From: JAENVT01 sp043758005
Lineage (GTDB): Bacteria; Actinomycetota; Acidimicrobiia; Acidimicrobiales; Ilumatobacteraceae
Length of the DNA stretch: 14,356 bases
Assembly (NCBI GenBank): GCA_043758005.1
Contig: JAYVOI010000018.1
Location: forward strand, 1-14,356
Direction of reading: 5' to 3'
A model generated the notes under the pieces. That model was not told the DNA's origin, ran no database searches, and saw nothing but the letters and a program-made list of their open reading frames with translations. Of this stretch, positions 13,825 through 14,356 are shown one piece after another; within the stretch, counting starts at the first letter, position 1, and each line of letters starts with the position of its first letter. The translations under genes and the position numbers were made by a program.

Positions 13825-14318
13825 GATGTTCGTCCTTTCGGGTCGGGGAGGTTCCGATACGTGCGTCTGAGCGTTGCGATTCCGTCCGCCGCGGCGCGCC
13901 GTGCGGCGTCGGGGCTGCCGCCGATGATGGCGCCGATCTCGGCGTAGGGCAGGCCGGCGAGGTAGTGGTAGGCGATCACTTGGCGCTGTTTCGCCGGCAG
14001 GCGCGACACGGCGTCTGCCACGTCGTGATCTCGGGCCTCGGCGCCGTCGGGCGCTGAGGTCTCCGGCACCTCGCCGACCGGAACCGCCCGTCGAGCGATC
14101 GCACGGGTGATGTCGATCGCCTTGCGATGAGCGATCGTCACCAGCCACGCCTCGACGTTCGCTCCCGCTGGCAGGTCTGGGTAGGCCCTGAACGCCGCGA
14201 GGAACGTCTCCGACCATGCGTCGTCGGCATCGGCGCGGCCGAGCACGGCGCGGCACACCCGCAGCACGGTGGCGCCGTGCCCGACGACGACTCGCTCGAA
14301 CGGGACGTTGTGGTTCAC
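13821..14318 (-). CDS. ECF-type RNA polymerase sigma factor (165 aa)
   Basis: Short sigma70-family factor with regions 2 and 4 only. Region 2 has FERVVVGHGATVLRVCRAVL, DADDAWSETFLAAFRAYPDL and VEAWLVTIAHRKAIDITR. Region 4 (~98-152) has AVSRLPAKQRQVIAYHYLAG and the helix-turn-helix YAEIGAIIGGSPDAARRAAADGI. The usual anti-sigma gene is not seen next to it; instead the alkyltransferase follows with a 4-bp overlap. The GTG at 14318 gives a family-like start, but the frame stays open to the window edge (14319-14356, no other feature seen), so the true start could lie beyond it. No Shine-Dalgarno is visible. It probably directs its own operon, including the repair genes; that is inference. Confidence 0.9.
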   Translation of the reverse strand: MNHNVPFERVVVGHGATVLRVCRAVLGRADADDAWSETFLAAFRAYPDLPAGANVEAWLVTIAHRKAIDITRAIARRAVPVGEVPETSAPDGAEARDHDVADAVSRLPAKQRQVIAYHYLAGLPYAEIGAIIGGSPDAARRAAADGIATLRRTYRNLPDPKGRTS

Positions 14319-14356
14319 GAACAGTAGACGTCTCGGTGGCGGCGAACGTGAGGTGT

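Noticed and set aside
14321..14326. TACTGT on the minus strand just before the sigma-factor start, as a leaderless -10 box
   Set aside because: Only two bases separate it from GTG 14318, so transcription would start inside the gene; no suitable start codon lies closely downstream. The true start or promoter may be beyond the window.
1..14356. CRISPR arrays, tRNA or rRNA genes, insertion sequences or prophage parts
   Set aside because: I looked for regular direct repeats, tRNA-like cloverleafs, transposase motifs and terminal repeats and found none.

Overview
The window is GC-rich (about two thirds G+C by eye), gene-dense, and every protein it encodes looks bacterial. Four points suggest Actinomycetota: three split-barrel (PPOX-fold) proteins of the F420/FMN type, a P-type ATPase closely resembling mycobacterial CtpE, an ECF sigma factor/Ogt pair typical of actinobacteria, and several genes that seem to be transcribed without a leader (a TAnnnT box six or seven bases before the start codon). 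A less-studied lineage such as Acidimicrobiia is possible, but that is inference. I see no mobile element, CRISPR array, tRNA or rRNA. There is no gene-free stretch over 300 bases; the longest gaps are about 100-150 bases.

Layout: (1) 1-3786, plus strand: the 3' part of one FtsX-type ABC permease, a second complete paralogous permease, and a PPOX-fold protein that overlaps it by 4 bp. (2) 3890-4312, plus strand: a DUF3052-type protein with its own leader, hairpins and Shine-Dalgarno. (3) 4324-6340: a 1-Cys peroxiredoxin on the minus strand, divergent from an ArsR-type regulator followed by a SRPBCC protein with a helical C-terminal domain. The shared 148-bp spacer holds a strong promoter and several CCAAT/ATTGG elements. 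(4) 6482-8235, plus strand: a secreted M23 peptidase, then a small PPOX-fold protein coupled to a DJ-1/PfpI protein. (5) 12027 down to 8203, minus strand: CtpE-like ATPase, an unrecognised 169-aa protein and a short-chain dehydrogenase. The last overlaps the DJ-1 gene tail to tail. (6) 12080-12469, plus strand: a third PPOX-fold protein, divergent from ctpE across a near-symmetric promoter pair. (7) 14318 down to 12488, minus strand: ECF sigma factor, O6-alkylguanine-DNA alkyltransferase and a 2OG-Fe(II) oxygenase, each overlapping the next by 4 bp (ATGA).

The most coherent unit is the last operon. A sigma factor, a suicidal alkyl-DNA repair protein with an acidic N-terminal extension, and an oxygenase of a family linked to alkylation repair look like a self-contained alkylation response. 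The second theme is redox: peroxiredoxin, three PPOX proteins, DJ-1 and SDR. The third is cell envelope: permeases, peptidoglycan hydrolase and a Ca2+-type ATPase. All functions are inferred from sequence motifs read by eye; no database search was run.
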